Part shown: piece after piece, positions 1 through 8,280 of the stretch
Layout: every line of letters starts with the position of its first letter
How positions within the stretch are numbered: the stretch's first letter is position 1
Source of the DNA: CAIZGX01 sp044349305
GTDB taxonomy: Bacteria > Bacteroidota > Bacteroidia > Flavobacteriales_D > Sanyastnellaceae
NCBI GenBank assembly: GCA_044349305.1
Contig: JBIKRF010000063.1
Coordinates: forward strand, 1-13,465
Length of the DNA stretch: 13,465 nt
Reading direction: 5' to 3'
Made by a program: the position numbers and the translations under genes
Notes under the pieces: generated by a model
What the model was told of the DNA's origin: nothing
Database searches by the model: none
The model's input: only the letters and a program-made list of their open reading frames with translations

Positions 1-3000
1 CATACAGCAAATACCAACAAGATCCATCTGCAGATAACTTCAAATACTTCCGCAATTCTCAGGCAGATGCGGCCAACTTGAATACGCTTGAGCGATATAA
101 AAATTACAACTCTTACGAAGGAAACTCAAATACGGCCACACCCGATGGATATCCGATTGCGGCTACCACAATTCCAAACTCGGAGGATATAAATCAAGAC
201 ATCACCCTAAATACGATTGAGAGCTATTTTCAATACAAAGTAAGTTTGCGTCCTGAAGATTTGGGAGATGGCAACCTAGGAAAAAATTATATCACAGATA
301 CATTCGTAACAACAAAGACAACCGCGAACAATGAAGAGCGTCAAATTCGTTGGTACCAATTTAAAATTCCAATAAAAGAGTTTGAAAAACGTATTGGAAG
401 CATTCCTGACTTTCGCTCGATTAGGTATATACGTATGTTCTTAAAAGGTTGGGAAGAGCCAGTTACATTGCGCTTCGCTCGATTGGAATTGGTGAGAGGT
501 GAATGGAGAAAATACGATAACACCCTAGCCGGAAACCAAGAACAAGAAATTAACGACGATCCTGAAACGGCTTTCAGTATCGCAGCCGTGAATATTGAGG
601 AAAATGGTAATCGCGAGCCAATACCTTATGCCGTTCCTCCGGGAATTATACGCGAACAGGACGTAGCCTCAGCAAACCTCAGGAACTTAAACGAACAGTC
701 GTTGTCTTTAAGCGTTTGCAATTTAAAAGATGGCGATGCAAGAGCGACTTACAAGAATGTAAAATACGATTTACGTCAATACAAACGTTTACGCATGTTC
801 ACCCATGCCGAGGCAGCAGGCATTCAATCAGAATTAAAAGACAATGATGTGTCTGTATTTATTCGACTCGGTTCAGATTTCGATCAGAACTACTACGAGT
901 ATGAAGTGCCAATGAGCGTTACTCCTTGGTACACAAACAATGACGATGAAATTTGGCCTGAAGAAAATAATTTTGACATCAAGCTTTCTGATTTACAAAA
1001 TTTGAAAATCAATCGTTCTTCAACCACTTCGGTCTTATCTGTGGTAGATACCATACTGGATAACAATGTTCACATTTCCGTGAAGGGAAATCCGAACTTG
1101 GCGAACGTTACCACCATAATGATTGGTGTTCGAAATCCAGATAAGGACACCAACCCTTTTGGAACCGCCGATGATGGAAGGGCGAAGTGTGCAACAATTT
1201 GGGTGAATGAATTGAGGCTTTCTGAATTCGATGAAAAATCGGGTTCAGCGGCTATTGCACGATTGAACGCTCAACTAGCCGACTTTGGTAATGTGGCGGT
1301 ATCGGGAAATATTAGTACACCCGGTTGGGGGGCAATTGAGCAACGCGTGCAACAGCGCCAGCAAGAAACTAGAATGGGCATGGATGCGAGTAGTACCTTG
1401 CAATTAGGAAAATTCTTCCCAAAGGATTGGGGTGTGCAAATGCCAATGTATTTAGGTTTTTCTGAGAATGTTCAAACGCCACGATATAGTCCTCTTCAAC
1501 CCGATATTGAAATGACCGATTTGCCTACTTTGAACAGGCCTCTAAAGAAGAAGTCACAAACCTATACAAAACGCAGAAGCATCAATTTCACCAATGTGAA
1601 GATTGCTCCTAAAAAAGATGCTGCTGCCGATAAAGGTGTGGGATTGCCCAATGCAGACGATAAAGCTAAGCCAGGAACTCAGACGGCACCAACGAATTCA
1701 GATAAACCGAAGTTTTATGGAATAGACAACTTCTCAGTTTCTTATGCCTACAACGAAACGTATTTCAGAGATATCAATACAGATTGGAGATTGCAAAAGC
1801 AATATCAAGGTGCGTTCGATTACAGCTTCACCAACAAACCAAAGGAATTCAAACCACTTGCGAATGTTCCGGTAATCAAAACTTCTAAATATTTGAAGTG
1901 GTTAAAGGATGTTAACTTCTATGCCGGAATCAAGCAGGTGAGTTTTAGAACTGAAATGAACCGATCATATGAAACCAGTCGCATAAGAAATAACTCACTC
2001 GAGTTAACGGGCGTTTACAGTGATATGCTTATTCAAACTCAAGCTCAGAAAAATTGGAATTGGACGAGGAACTATTCCATGAAATATGATTTAACTAAAA
2101 ATTTAAAAGCAGATTTCACAGCTAGTAATTTGGCGCTTGTAGGTGAGCCTAGAGGAGTAATTAATAAAAACGATGTTGATTGGTATCAGGCCTACAAAGA
2201 TTCAGTTTGGAGTAACATCCAACATTTTGGAGAAACAACCAACTACAATCACAATGTTGGAGTAACATACAAAGTGCCGTTAGATAAATTCCCATTTCTA
2301 AATTTCATGAGTGCCGATGCGCGATATGGAGGAACCTTCAGATGGGATCGTGCTCCGTTTACGCAAGACACGTTGGGTAATAACATTCAGAACAGCAGAC
2401 AACTGCAGTTAAACTCACAAGGCAACTTAGAGACCTTATATAACAATGTGCCGAGATTAAAACAGGCCTTAACGGGTAAGAAGCCCGATGCAAAGAAAGA
2501 TGCGACGAAGAAAGACGATCCTACTAAAAAAGATGGGTTTGGTGATGATTTGACAAAAAAGGAAAAGAAAGAGAAAATTAATCCGATGGATGTAGCTCTT
2601 CGATTCTTAATGATGGTTCGAACAGTGAATGGTAGTTACACGAAAAATGAAGGGTTATTGCTTCCTGGTTATGCCTACAACACCAATATTCTAGGTTTCG
2701 ATAATCAGTTCGAAGGTCCTGGAATCGGATTCCTGGTTGGCCAACAGAATACAGATTTAAGGGGTAATCCAACCGGAAGGAATTTTGCCACAGATGCGGC
2801 AAGCAACAACTGGTTAGTTCAACAGCAATCTTTGAATGTTCAATACAACGAGACCTTTAACGAGACGTGGAATGCGAAAATGAATTTAGAGCCTTTTCGC
2901 TATTTGAAAATAGAACTTTCTGCTACACGACAAGAAGGAAAGAACTACAACTCGTTCTTCCGATATGATCCAACAGTGGATGATTATGTATTCCAATCTC

Positions 3001-4052
3001 CTATGGAAACAGGAAACTTCTCGGCATCTGTTATTACTTGGAACACCGCATTTATAAAAGACGATGAGGGGAATAACTATGCTAGCCCAATCTTCGATCA
3101 GCTTTTGGCAAATAGAAAAGAAATTTCAAGCCGTTGGAACGATGAGACATATCAATTGGCTAATCCAAATGATTCAGGGTATTACGAAGGTTTTGGATCA
3201 CTTTCTCAAAATGTAGTTATTCCTTCATTTATCGCGGCTTATACAGGCCAGTCTGCAAATGAAGTTGCCTTGAATCCATTTGCAACGAAAGCCCAACCTA
3301 ACTGGAAAATCACGTATGATGGACTCACCAAATTAACTGCAGTCAAAAAATACTTTAAGCAGTTCAATGTTACACACAACTACCGATCAACAGCAACCGC
3401 TTCTTACGTGTCAAACTTGAAGTATGAGGAGTTTAACAGATTGCCTTCGGCAATCGATGAGAGTCCAGAGCAGAACTTTATAGCGCAACGTCAAATAGGT
3501 ACAGTAACACTCACAGAGTCAATGTCTCCGTTGGTAGGTTTCGATATGACATTGAAGACTAAAAAAGTAAATGATCCCTTAATTAAATTGGAATACAAGA
3601 GAGATCGGACAATTGCTCTAGGTATGGCTAATTATCAAATTACAGAAACGAAGAGTAATAGTTTTGTAATTGGTCTCGGTTACAAGATTACTGAACTTCC
3701 TAATCCATTCGGAAGAAGAAGGGGAAGTAAACTGCCAGTAAAATTATTAGACAAATCAACATTGAATCTGCGAGTAGATTTCACCGTTCGTGAAAATTTT
3801 ACTTTGATTCGAAAAATAGAAGAGCAGCAGAATCAAGTAACTGCAGGACAAACTTTGTTTAGTGTGAAGTCAAGTGCTGACATGGCCATCAGTGACAAGT
3901 TAACGTTGCGTTTCTTCTATGATCACCAGATTAATAAACCAGCAATTTCAACAAGTTTCCAAACTTCGAATATTTCTACTGGTTTGGCAATTCGTTTCAC
4001 GTTAAATGGTTCTGGAGGCACTAACACCGCACAACCGCAGGGCGGAAACTAA
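1..4052 (+). CDS. sprA: SprA (Sov), type IX secretion outer-membrane translocon, C-terminal part
   Basis: This frame is open from base 3 of the window to the TAA at 4050-4052, so the gene is cut at its 5' end. The in-frame TTG at 78 is an internal Leu codon, not a start. About 1,349 residues are visible; family members are roughly 2,400, so about 1,000 N-terminal residues lie outside. SprA forms the giant outer-membrane beta-barrel through which T9SS cargo leaves the cell. Family-typical stretches are LERYKNYN and GNSNTATPDGYPIAATT near the left edge, FARLELVRGEW (474-506), IWVNELRLSEFDEKSG (1200-1247) and a closing aromatic/aliphatic beta-strand TGLAIRFTLNGSGG (about 3978-4019) expected of a barrel. 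Two low-complexity Lys/Asp-rich stretches (about 1605-1720 and 2470-2585) look like loops. Downstream is a VTC gene. From memory, gcvH and vanZ often follow sprA in flavobacteria, and neither is present here. Confidence 0.96.
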   Translation, partial: YSKYQQDPSADNFKYFRNSQADAANLNTLERYKNYNSYEGNSNTATPDGYPIAATTIPNSEDINQDITLNTIESYFQYKVSLRPEDLGDGNLGKNYITDTFVTTKTTANNEERQIRWYQFKIPIKEFEKRIGSIPDFRSIRYIRMFLKGWEEPVTLRFARLELVRGEWRKYDNTLAGNQEQEINDDPETAFSIAAVNIEENGNREPIPYAVPPGIIREQDVASANLRNLNEQSLSLSVCNLKDGDARATYKNVKYDLRQYKRLRMFTHAEAAGIQSELKDNDVSVFIRLGSDFDQNYYEYEVPMSVTPWYTNNDDEIWPEENNFDIKLSDLQNLKINRSSTTSVLSVVDTILDNNVHISVKGNPNLANVTTIMIGVRNPDKDTNPFGTADDGRAKCATIWVNELRLSEFDEKSGSAAIARLNAQLADFGNVAVSGNISTPGWGAIEQRVQQRQQETRMGMDASSTLQLGKFFPKDWGVQMPMYLGFSENVQTPRYSPLQPDIEMTDLPTLNRPLKKKSQTYTKRRSINFTNVKIAPKKDAAADKGVGLPNADDKAKPGTQTAPTNSDKPKFYGIDNFSVSYAYNETYFRDINTDWRLQKQYQGAFDYSFTNKPKEFKPLANVPVIKTSKYLKWLKDVNFYAGIKQVSFRTEMNRSYETSRIRNNSLELTGVYSDMLIQTQAQKNWNWTRNYSMKYDLTKNLKADFTASNLALVGEPRGVINKNDVDWYQAYKDSVWSNIQHFGETTNYNHNVGVTYKVPLDKFPFLNFMSADARYGGTFRWDRAPFTQDTLGNNIQNSRQLQLNSQGNLETLYNNVPRLKQALTGKKPDAKKDATKKDDPTKKDGFGDDLTKKEKKEKINPMDVALRFLMMVRTVNGSYTKNEGLLLPGYAYNTNILGFDNQFEGPGIGFLVGQQNTDLRGNPTGRNFATDAASNNWLVQQQSLNVQYNETFNETWNAKMNLEPFRYLKIELSATRQEGKNYNSFFRYDPTVDDYVFQSPMETGNFSASVITWNTAFIKDDEGNNYASPIFDQLLANRKEISSRWNDETYQLANPNDSGYYEGFGSLSQNVVIPSFIAAYTGQSANEVALNPFATKAQPNWKITYDGLTKLTAVKKYFKQFNVTHNYRSTATASYVSNLKYEEFNRLPSAIDESPEQNFIAQRQIGTVTLTESMSPLVGFDMTLKTKKVNDPLIKLEYKRDRTIALGMANYQITETKSNSFVIGLGYKITELPNPFGRRRGSKLPVKLLDKSTLNLRVDFTVRENFTLIRKIEEQQNQVTAGQTLFSVKSSADMAISDKLTLRFFYDHQINKPAISTSFQTSNISTGLAIRFTLNGSGGTNTAQPQGGN

Positions 4053-4079
4053 TTTGGGTTTGAACAAAGCGGACAAACT

Positions 4080-4113
4080 TTTGCCCAATTCGCTGCTCTC
4101 AACGTTAATTTTG
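4080..4113 (+). promoter_or_regulatory. Predicted Bacteroidota-type promoter for the VTC/DUF4956 unit
   Basis: A TTTG at 4080-4083 (-33 box) is followed after 22 bases by TAATTTTG at 4106-4113 (-7 box), which fits the TAnnTTTG consensus exactly. The spacing lies within the usual 17-23 range. Transcription would start near 4120. It sits in the 60-base gap after the sprA stop, where no convincing terminator is seen, so the downstream pair may be transcribed on its own. The last G of the -7 box is the first base of a possible GTG start at 4113, which argues against that start. Confidence 0.5.
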
Positions 4114-4139
4114 TGTTAAGTTCGCATGATATTTACACT

Positions 4140-4892
4140 TTGAGTCCAATTGAACAAATAATACAGCAATTCAACCCGATTTCTTTGAAGGAAATGGATG
4201 GTGTGGAGCTAATGAACAGAACAGACACTAAGTTTGTGGTTTCATTGGATCAATTGCTTTCTATTTTGGAAGAAGTAAAAAGCACCTACCGAATTCTTGA
4301 AGTCAACGATGTCCGTTTCAGTCATTACGAAACGCTTTATTACGATACCGACGAGTTTCTGTTTTATACACGCCATCACAATGGGAAGAAAAACAGATGG
4401 AAAATCAGAAAACGCTCTTACGTCGATAGCCAGTTGAATTTCCTTGAATTGAAATTTAAAACCAATAGAGGAAGAACACAAAAACAACGCACCGGTATCC
4501 CGGAAATTGGAATAGACTTGAATGGCGATGAAGAAAAATTCATAGGAAGAAAGGCAGGAATAGATTTTCATTTATCACCACAAGTGAAAAACAATTTTAC
4601 TCGATTAACGCTTGTAGAACCGAGTCTTCCGGAAAGAATTACAATAGACTTGGAACTTTCTTTCGAGTGGAATAAGATTTCGAAAGAGCTTAAGCAGATT
4701 GTAATTGTCGAAGTGAAGCAGGAGAATCGCAATCGACTTTCTCCCTTTGTTCAAGCTTTGAAAAAAAGACATGTAAGAGAAGAAAGTATAAGTAAATATT
4801 GCTTAGGAGTGGCTATGCTTGTACCTTTCGTGAAGAAGAATAATTTTAAAGAGAAGTTAATTAAAGTCAATAAATTAGAATCAATAAAGTAA
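4140..4892 (+). CDS. VTC domain protein (polyphosphate polymerase-like)
   Basis: About 250 residues, nearly all of it one VTC domain, the tunnel-shaped triphosphate-binding fold that makes polyphosphate in yeast Vtc4. Visible family marks, numbered from the TTG at 4140: FNPISLKEMD (11-20), LMNRTDTKF (24-32), a YYDTDEF stretch, the basic strand WKIRKRSY, ELKFKTNRGRTQKQR, the acidic strand TIDLEL and IVEVKQ. These alternating Lys/Arg and Glu strands line the tunnel in the family. No signal peptide or SPX domain is visible. The start is uncertain. A GTG at 4113 opens the longest frame but overlaps the predicted -7 box. An ATG at 4194 would cut the conserved FNPISL stretch. The TTG at 4140 fits both, so it is used here. 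The next gene begins 4 bases after the stop, suggesting translational coupling. Catalysis in bacterial members is inferred, not shown. Confidence 0.85.
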   Translation: MSPIEQIIQQFNPISLKEMDGVELMNRTDTKFVVSLDQLLSILEEVKSTYRILEVNDVRFSHYETLYYDTDEFLFYTRHHNGKKNRWKIRKRSYVDSQLNFLELKFKTNRGRTQKQRTGIPEIGIDLNGDEEKFIGRKAGIDFHLSPQVKNNFTRLTLVEPSLPERITIDLELSFEWNKISKELKQIVIVEVKQENRNRLSPFVQALKKRHVREESISKYCLGVAMLVPFVKKNNFKEKLIKVNKLESIK

Positions 4893-4896
4893 GATT

Positions 4897-5589
4897 ATGT
4901 TAGATACGTTCAATGCAATGTTTTTGCAATCAGATTTTGACCCAATGGGAGGAATGAAATTTATTCACCTTGAGGATTTTTTGGGGTTGATCATTAGACT
5001 TTCAGTCCACATGCTATTTGTCTTGCTTTTAGTACGTGCGATCTATTATCCAATTGCTAAGAGAAAGGACTTTCTTTTTACATATCTTCTTTTCAGTTTA
5101 ACCATCTTCCTCATGTGTTTCATGTTGGAAAGTGTAAAACTTCAAATGGGATTTGCTCTTGGTTTGTTTGCTGTATTCGGAATAATTCGATACAGAACAG
5201 ATGCTATTCCAATTAAAGAAATGACTTACTTATTCGTTGTAATAGGTATGTCGGTAATGAATGCATTAATTAACAAAAAGATCTCATTGGTTGAGTTGTC
5301 ATTCGCAAATCTTGTAATCATAGGTGCTACCTATGGTTTAGAGCGCGTGTGGTTGTTGCGTCACGAAGCCCAGAAAATCATTGTTTACGAAAATATCGAT
5401 TTGATTAAAGTGGGAAGAGAAGAAGAAATGAAAGCAGATATCGAAGCAAGAACAGGCATCAAAGTAAATCGTTTCGAAATTGGTAAGATTGATTTCCTTC
5501 GCGATACAGCTTTAATTAAGATTTACTTCTTCGAAGACGAACAAGGAAATCAAATGGATGATTCCTTCTCAGGGAACATCAACATTTAA
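4897..5589 (+). CDS. DUF4956 multi-pass membrane protein
   Basis: 230 residues with about four predicted membrane segments (roughly 30-51, 59-80, 84-97 with 110-125, and 131-150), then a soluble C-terminal domain of about 75 residues rich in charged residues. The diagnostic stretch is FGIIRYRTDAIPIKEMTYLF (94-113), the conserved core of DUF4956. The function of the family is unknown. It follows the VTC gene by 4 bases. From memory, DUF4956 and VTC-domain genes are neighbours in many bacteria, so a membrane partner for the VTC protein, for example one that handles its product or anchors it, is a reasonable inference. The C-terminal part (residues 160-212) alternates beta and alpha character and ends in an acidic, polar tail. 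The gene ends 7 bases before the convergent neuB-like gene, and no terminator is visible between them. Confidence 0.88.
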   Translation: MLDTFNAMFLQSDFDPMGGMKFIHLEDFLGLIIRLSVHMLFVLLLVRAIYYPIAKRKDFLFTYLLFSLTIFLMCFMLESVKLQMGFALGLFAVFGIIRYRTDAIPIKEMTYLFVVIGMSVMNALINKKISLVELSFANLVIIGATYGLERVWLLRHEAQKIIVYENIDLIKVGREEEMKADIEARTGIKVNRFEIGKIDFLRDTALIKIYFFEDEQGNQMDDSFSGNINI

Positions 5590-5596
5590 GAAATTC

Positions 5597-6649
5597 TTAG
5601 CTAAACATATTCCAGCGCAATACGTCGTCTTCAGCGATGTCTTGCGCTGTTTGTTTTCCAACTAGTTCCGATATGTCCTTCGGTGAAATTCCGCTTGCAG
5701 GACGCTTCCATGTAAGATCGTCAAATGTCACAACATGTCCGGCAGGCATCGCTGTCGCTGCAACTAAACTTCTACGCGCATGCGCTCTCGCTGGAGCTTC
5801 ATCATCAATAGCTGTTAATTCAAATCCACCAAGCAGTTCAAGGGTGCGATCCAATCTTGAATGGAAGTGCTTCAAATCTTCTTTATCCATCGCGTGGTAA
5901 TGGTCGTTACCCGGCAATGACTTGTCATGTGTAAAGTGTTTTTCCAAAACCGCAGCTCCTAATAAGGTTGCTGCTTCAAGCGTATGCATGTCCCTTGGAA
6001 GCGTGTGATCACTATATCCTGGAACCGCTTGAGGAAAAGTCGAGATCAAATCTTTGATCATCCCCAAATGTGCATTCGGATCCGGTGTTGGATAATTCAA
6101 GACACAATGCATTAAACACAATTTATTTCCATACTTTTCAATGGTCTCAACCGCTTGCTGAACCTCCCATTTGTAAGAAGCGCCTGTACTCAAGATAATG
6201 GGTTTGCCAAATTTGCATTGGTGCTCAATGAAAGGAAGATTCGTAATATCAGAGCTTGATATCTTATAAACGCTCATTAAATCGTTCAAGAAATTTGCAC
6301 TTTCTACATCAAACGCTGTGCTCATAAATTCGATTCCAACCGATTCGCAATAACGCGCGAGTTGTTCGAATTCGGTCTTCCAGAATTTGTCGTACTTCTT
6401 GAATAATTCAAACTGACTGCGCGTAGGTTCTTTGGTAATGTCCCAATAATACGGACTGTCTTTGCTTGCAATTGTTTCAGCTTTGTATGTCTGAAACTTT
6501 ATCGCATTCGCACCGCCTTCGGCTGCTTCGTCAATAAGTCTTTTCGCAAGGTCCATAGAGCCTTCATGATTCACACCGGCCTCAGCGATGATAAATGGTC
6601 GAACGATTTTTTTTGAATCGTAATTGTATAAGAAATCTGTTAAGCTCAT
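5597..6649 (-). CDS. neuB: NeuB-family synthase (N-acetylneuraminate / nonulosonate synthase)
   Basis: 350 residues. The family condenses phosphoenolpyruvate with an N-acetylated hexose to make sialic-acid-type nine-carbon sugars. A TIM barrel covers about residues 15-280: FIIAEAGVNHEGS (19-31), AIKFQTYKAETI (49-60), YKISSSDITN (128-137), ILSTGAS (152-158), LMHCVLNYPTP (179-189), GYSDHT (211-216) and LEKHFT (235-240). His215 and His238 fit the metal ligands of NeuB. A C-terminal SAF (antifreeze-like) domain (about 290-350) carries KRPASGISP, which caps the partner's active site in the dimer. The frame stays open upstream to a possible start at 6682, but that would overlap the upstream gene; the ATG at 6649 lies 5 bases after that gene's stop. 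Motifs alone do not separate sialic, legionaminic and pseudaminic acid synthases. No neuA or neuC is beside it. Confidence 0.9.
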   Translation of the reverse strand: MSLTDFLYNYDSKKIVRPFIIAEAGVNHEGSMDLAKRLIDEAAEGGANAIKFQTYKAETIASKDSPYYWDITKEPTRSQFELFKKYDKFWKTEFEQLARYCESVGIEFMSTAFDVESANFLNDLMSVYKISSSDITNLPFIEHQCKFGKPIILSTGASYKWEVQQAVETIEKYGNKLCLMHCVLNYPTPDPNAHLGMIKDLISTFPQAVPGYSDHTLPRDMHTLEAATLLGAAVLEKHFTHDKSLPGNDHYHAMDKEDLKHFHSRLDRTLELLGGFELTAIDDEAPARAHARRSLVAATAMPAGHVVTFDDLTWKRPASGISPKDISELVGKQTAQDIAEDDVLRWNMFS

Positions 6650-6654
6650 AGTGT

Positions 6655-7836
6655 TTATTTTAATTCTTGAATGGCATGCCATGCTAGCAATCCCATTCCA
6701 GTTTTTAATGCGTTTTCGTTAACTGCAAATTTGCTGTTGTGCACCGGTGCGTTGAGTGTGCCGTCTTCATTCGAAGTACCTAGGCGGTAAAAGCAACCGG
6801 GCATGTGTTGTGAATAATAGGCGAAATCTTCGGCTGTGGTGCGCATTTCTAAATCAATGACATTCTCTTCTCCTAAAAATTCTTTCGCTTGAGAAATCGC
6901 TCGTTCAGTTAATTCTGGATTGTTATAAACCACGGGATATCCTTTTTCAATGCGGAAGTCAATGGTTCCGCCCATTCCCTCAACCAATCCTTTGGATAGT
7001 GTAATAATTTTTTCGTGTGCCGTCGTTCTCCAAGATTCCGAAAAAGTGCGGAAGGTTCCTTCCAATTTCACTTCATTCGGAATAATGTTCGTTGCACCGT
7101 TTCCAATTATTTTTCCAAAGGAAAGCACTGTCGGCATTTGCGGATTGCTCCAGCGCGATACAACTTGTTGCAACGCGATGAGTAAATGAGAGGTTATAAT
7201 AATTGGATCAATGCACTGGTCCGGTTTCGCACCGTGCCCACCTTTTCCTTTGATCGTAACATAAAGCTCATCGGTAGATGCCATGTATGCTCCGGCTCGA
7301 TATCCAACCTTGCCTGCAGGTAATTCAGGAAAGACATGCTGACCAAATATTCCGTCAGGTTTTTTATCTTGAAATAACCCATCTTTCAACATAAGTAAGG
7401 CACCTCCAGGAAGAACTTCTTCAGCAGGTTGGAATACCAACGTGACAACTCCTCCCCATTGGGATTTGGTTTCATTTAAAATTTTTGCAGCGCCGAGAAG
7501 GGAAGAAGTATGCACATCGTGACCACACGCGTGCATAACACCATTCGCGGTACTTTTAAAAGGCAAGTCATTGTCTTCAACAATAGGAAGAGCATCCATG
7601 TCTCCTCGCAAAGCAATGCTTTTTGAAGAAGCGAGTTCACCTGTTATTTCTGCACGTATTCCATACCCTCCAATATTTTCAGAGAAAGAAATTCCCCATG
7701 CAGTTAAGTGCTTTGCGACAAACGCAGAAGTGTTTTTTTCGTGATAAGAAAGTTCCGGATTAGCATGAATGTGTCTGCGAATCGAAACAATTTCTTCGAA
7801 ATATTTTTCTGAAAGTTCTTTAATTAAATCTTTCAT
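6655..7836 (-). CDS. M20 family metallo-amidohydrolase (hippuricase-like)
   Basis: 393 residues, full length for M20D peptidases (IAA-amino acid hydrolase, hippuricase, N-acyl-amino-acid amidohydrolase), which cleave an amide bond with a two-metal centre in the cytosol. Conserved marks: GDMDALP (78-84), MHACGHDVHT (101-110, with Cys104, His106 and His109), QPAEE with the catalytic Glu (136-140), GQHVFPELP (165-173), the dimerisation-domain GKGGHGAKP (about 197-205), TTAEDFAYY and HNSKF near the end. All expected metal and catalytic positions are present. The TTG at 7845 is a possible earlier start, but the ATG at 7836 forms an ATGA overlap with the stop of the upstream DUF4258-like gene, a usual translational-coupling arrangement, so it is preferred. 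The NeuB-like gene starts 5 bases downstream. The substrate cannot be read from the sequence; an N-acyl amino acid, peptide or amino-sugar are options. Confidence 0.92.
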   Translation of the reverse strand: MKDLIKELSEKYFEEIVSIRRHIHANPELSYHEKNTSAFVAKHLTAWGISFSENIGGYGIRAEITGELASSKSIALRGDMDALPIVEDNDLPFKSTANGVMHACGHDVHTSSLLGAAKILNETKSQWGGVVTLVFQPAEEVLPGGALLMLKDGLFQDKKPDGIFGQHVFPELPAGKVGYRAGAYMASTDELYVTIKGKGGHGAKPDQCIDPIIITSHLLIALQQVVSRWSNPQMPTVLSFGKIIGNGATNIIPNEVKLEGTFRTFSESWRTTAHEKIITLSKGLVEGMGGTIDFRIEKGYPVVYNNPELTERAISQAKEFLGEENVIDLEMRTTAEDFAYYSQHMPGCFYRLGTSNEDGTLNAPVHNSKFAVNENALKTGMGLLAWHAIQELK

Positions 7837-8216
7837 GGCGCGCAATCACATTTAGTTTTTTCGCCCTCACGACTTGCTTCTGCGAGTGTCACCGTAGAGT
7901 CGGTACAGAGTATAATATAATTCACGTTGTTGTGTGAAAGGAAGTACCGCTTTGGATTATTCTGCGCGTCTGATTTTGAAAAGTCGACTTCACCGCCCCA
8001 TTTCGCGGATTCGAAATTCTCCATCGAAATCCCCTGACAATCCATGCGGCACTTACCATGATTGGTAACCAAAGTTTTTGAAGCTTGAATCTGTTTCATG
8101 ATCTGCTTTCCCGGCAACCAGCCCAACCAATCGTAGTTAGGGAACATCATAAATACAAGCAAACAGCCAATGGTTAATCCGGTTGCAAAAAGTAAAAGTC
8201 TTCTTCGAAATTTCAT
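7833..8216 (-). CDS. Membrane-anchored DUF4258-like protein
   Basis: 127 residues from the ATG at 8216. An earlier in-frame ATG at 8243 would add nine residues. The N-terminus has a positive start (KFRRR) and one hydrophobic segment (about 7-25), so the rest probably faces the periplasm. The stretch from about residue 54 to 93 resembles DUF4258: a Cys/Arg-rich CRMDCQGIS, a helix, GGEVDFSKSD and a strand ending RYFL. A second strand, VNYIILCTD, and a polar region follow, and the protein ends in CDCAP. Cysteines at 56, 60, 104, 123 and 125 outside the membrane could form disulfides or bind metal. The function is unknown and the family call is by pattern memory only. It is the first gene of the operon with the M20 and NeuB-like genes, overlapping the former by four bases. 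Confidence 0.75.
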   Translation of the reverse strand: MKFRRRLLLFATGLTIGCLLVFMMFPNYDWLGWLPGKQIMKQIQASKTLVTNHGKCRMDCQGISMENFESAKWGGEVDFSKSDAQNNPKRYFLSHNNVNYIILCTDSTVTLAEASREGEKTKCDCAP

Positions 8217-8280
8217 GGTCTTCTGATTCCCACAAAAGTGCATAAAATTTCCGAGTTAGCCATTAACTTAGTGGCCAATT

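Noticed and set aside
4058..4083. Possible hairpin after sprA (GTTTG / CAAAC followed by TTTT)
   Set aside because: Only a five-pair AT-rich stem; not a credible terminator.
5587..5599. Palindrome TAAGAA-A-TTCTTA joining the stop codons of the convergent DUF4956 and neuB-like genes
   Set aside because: Too AT-rich and with too small a loop to be a terminator; it arises from two opposed TAA stops in AT-rich context.
6649..6682. Longer N-terminus of the NeuB-like protein starting at 6682
   Set aside because: The extra residues overlap the end of the M20 gene and are not NeuB-like; the ATG at 6649 directly follows that gene's stop.
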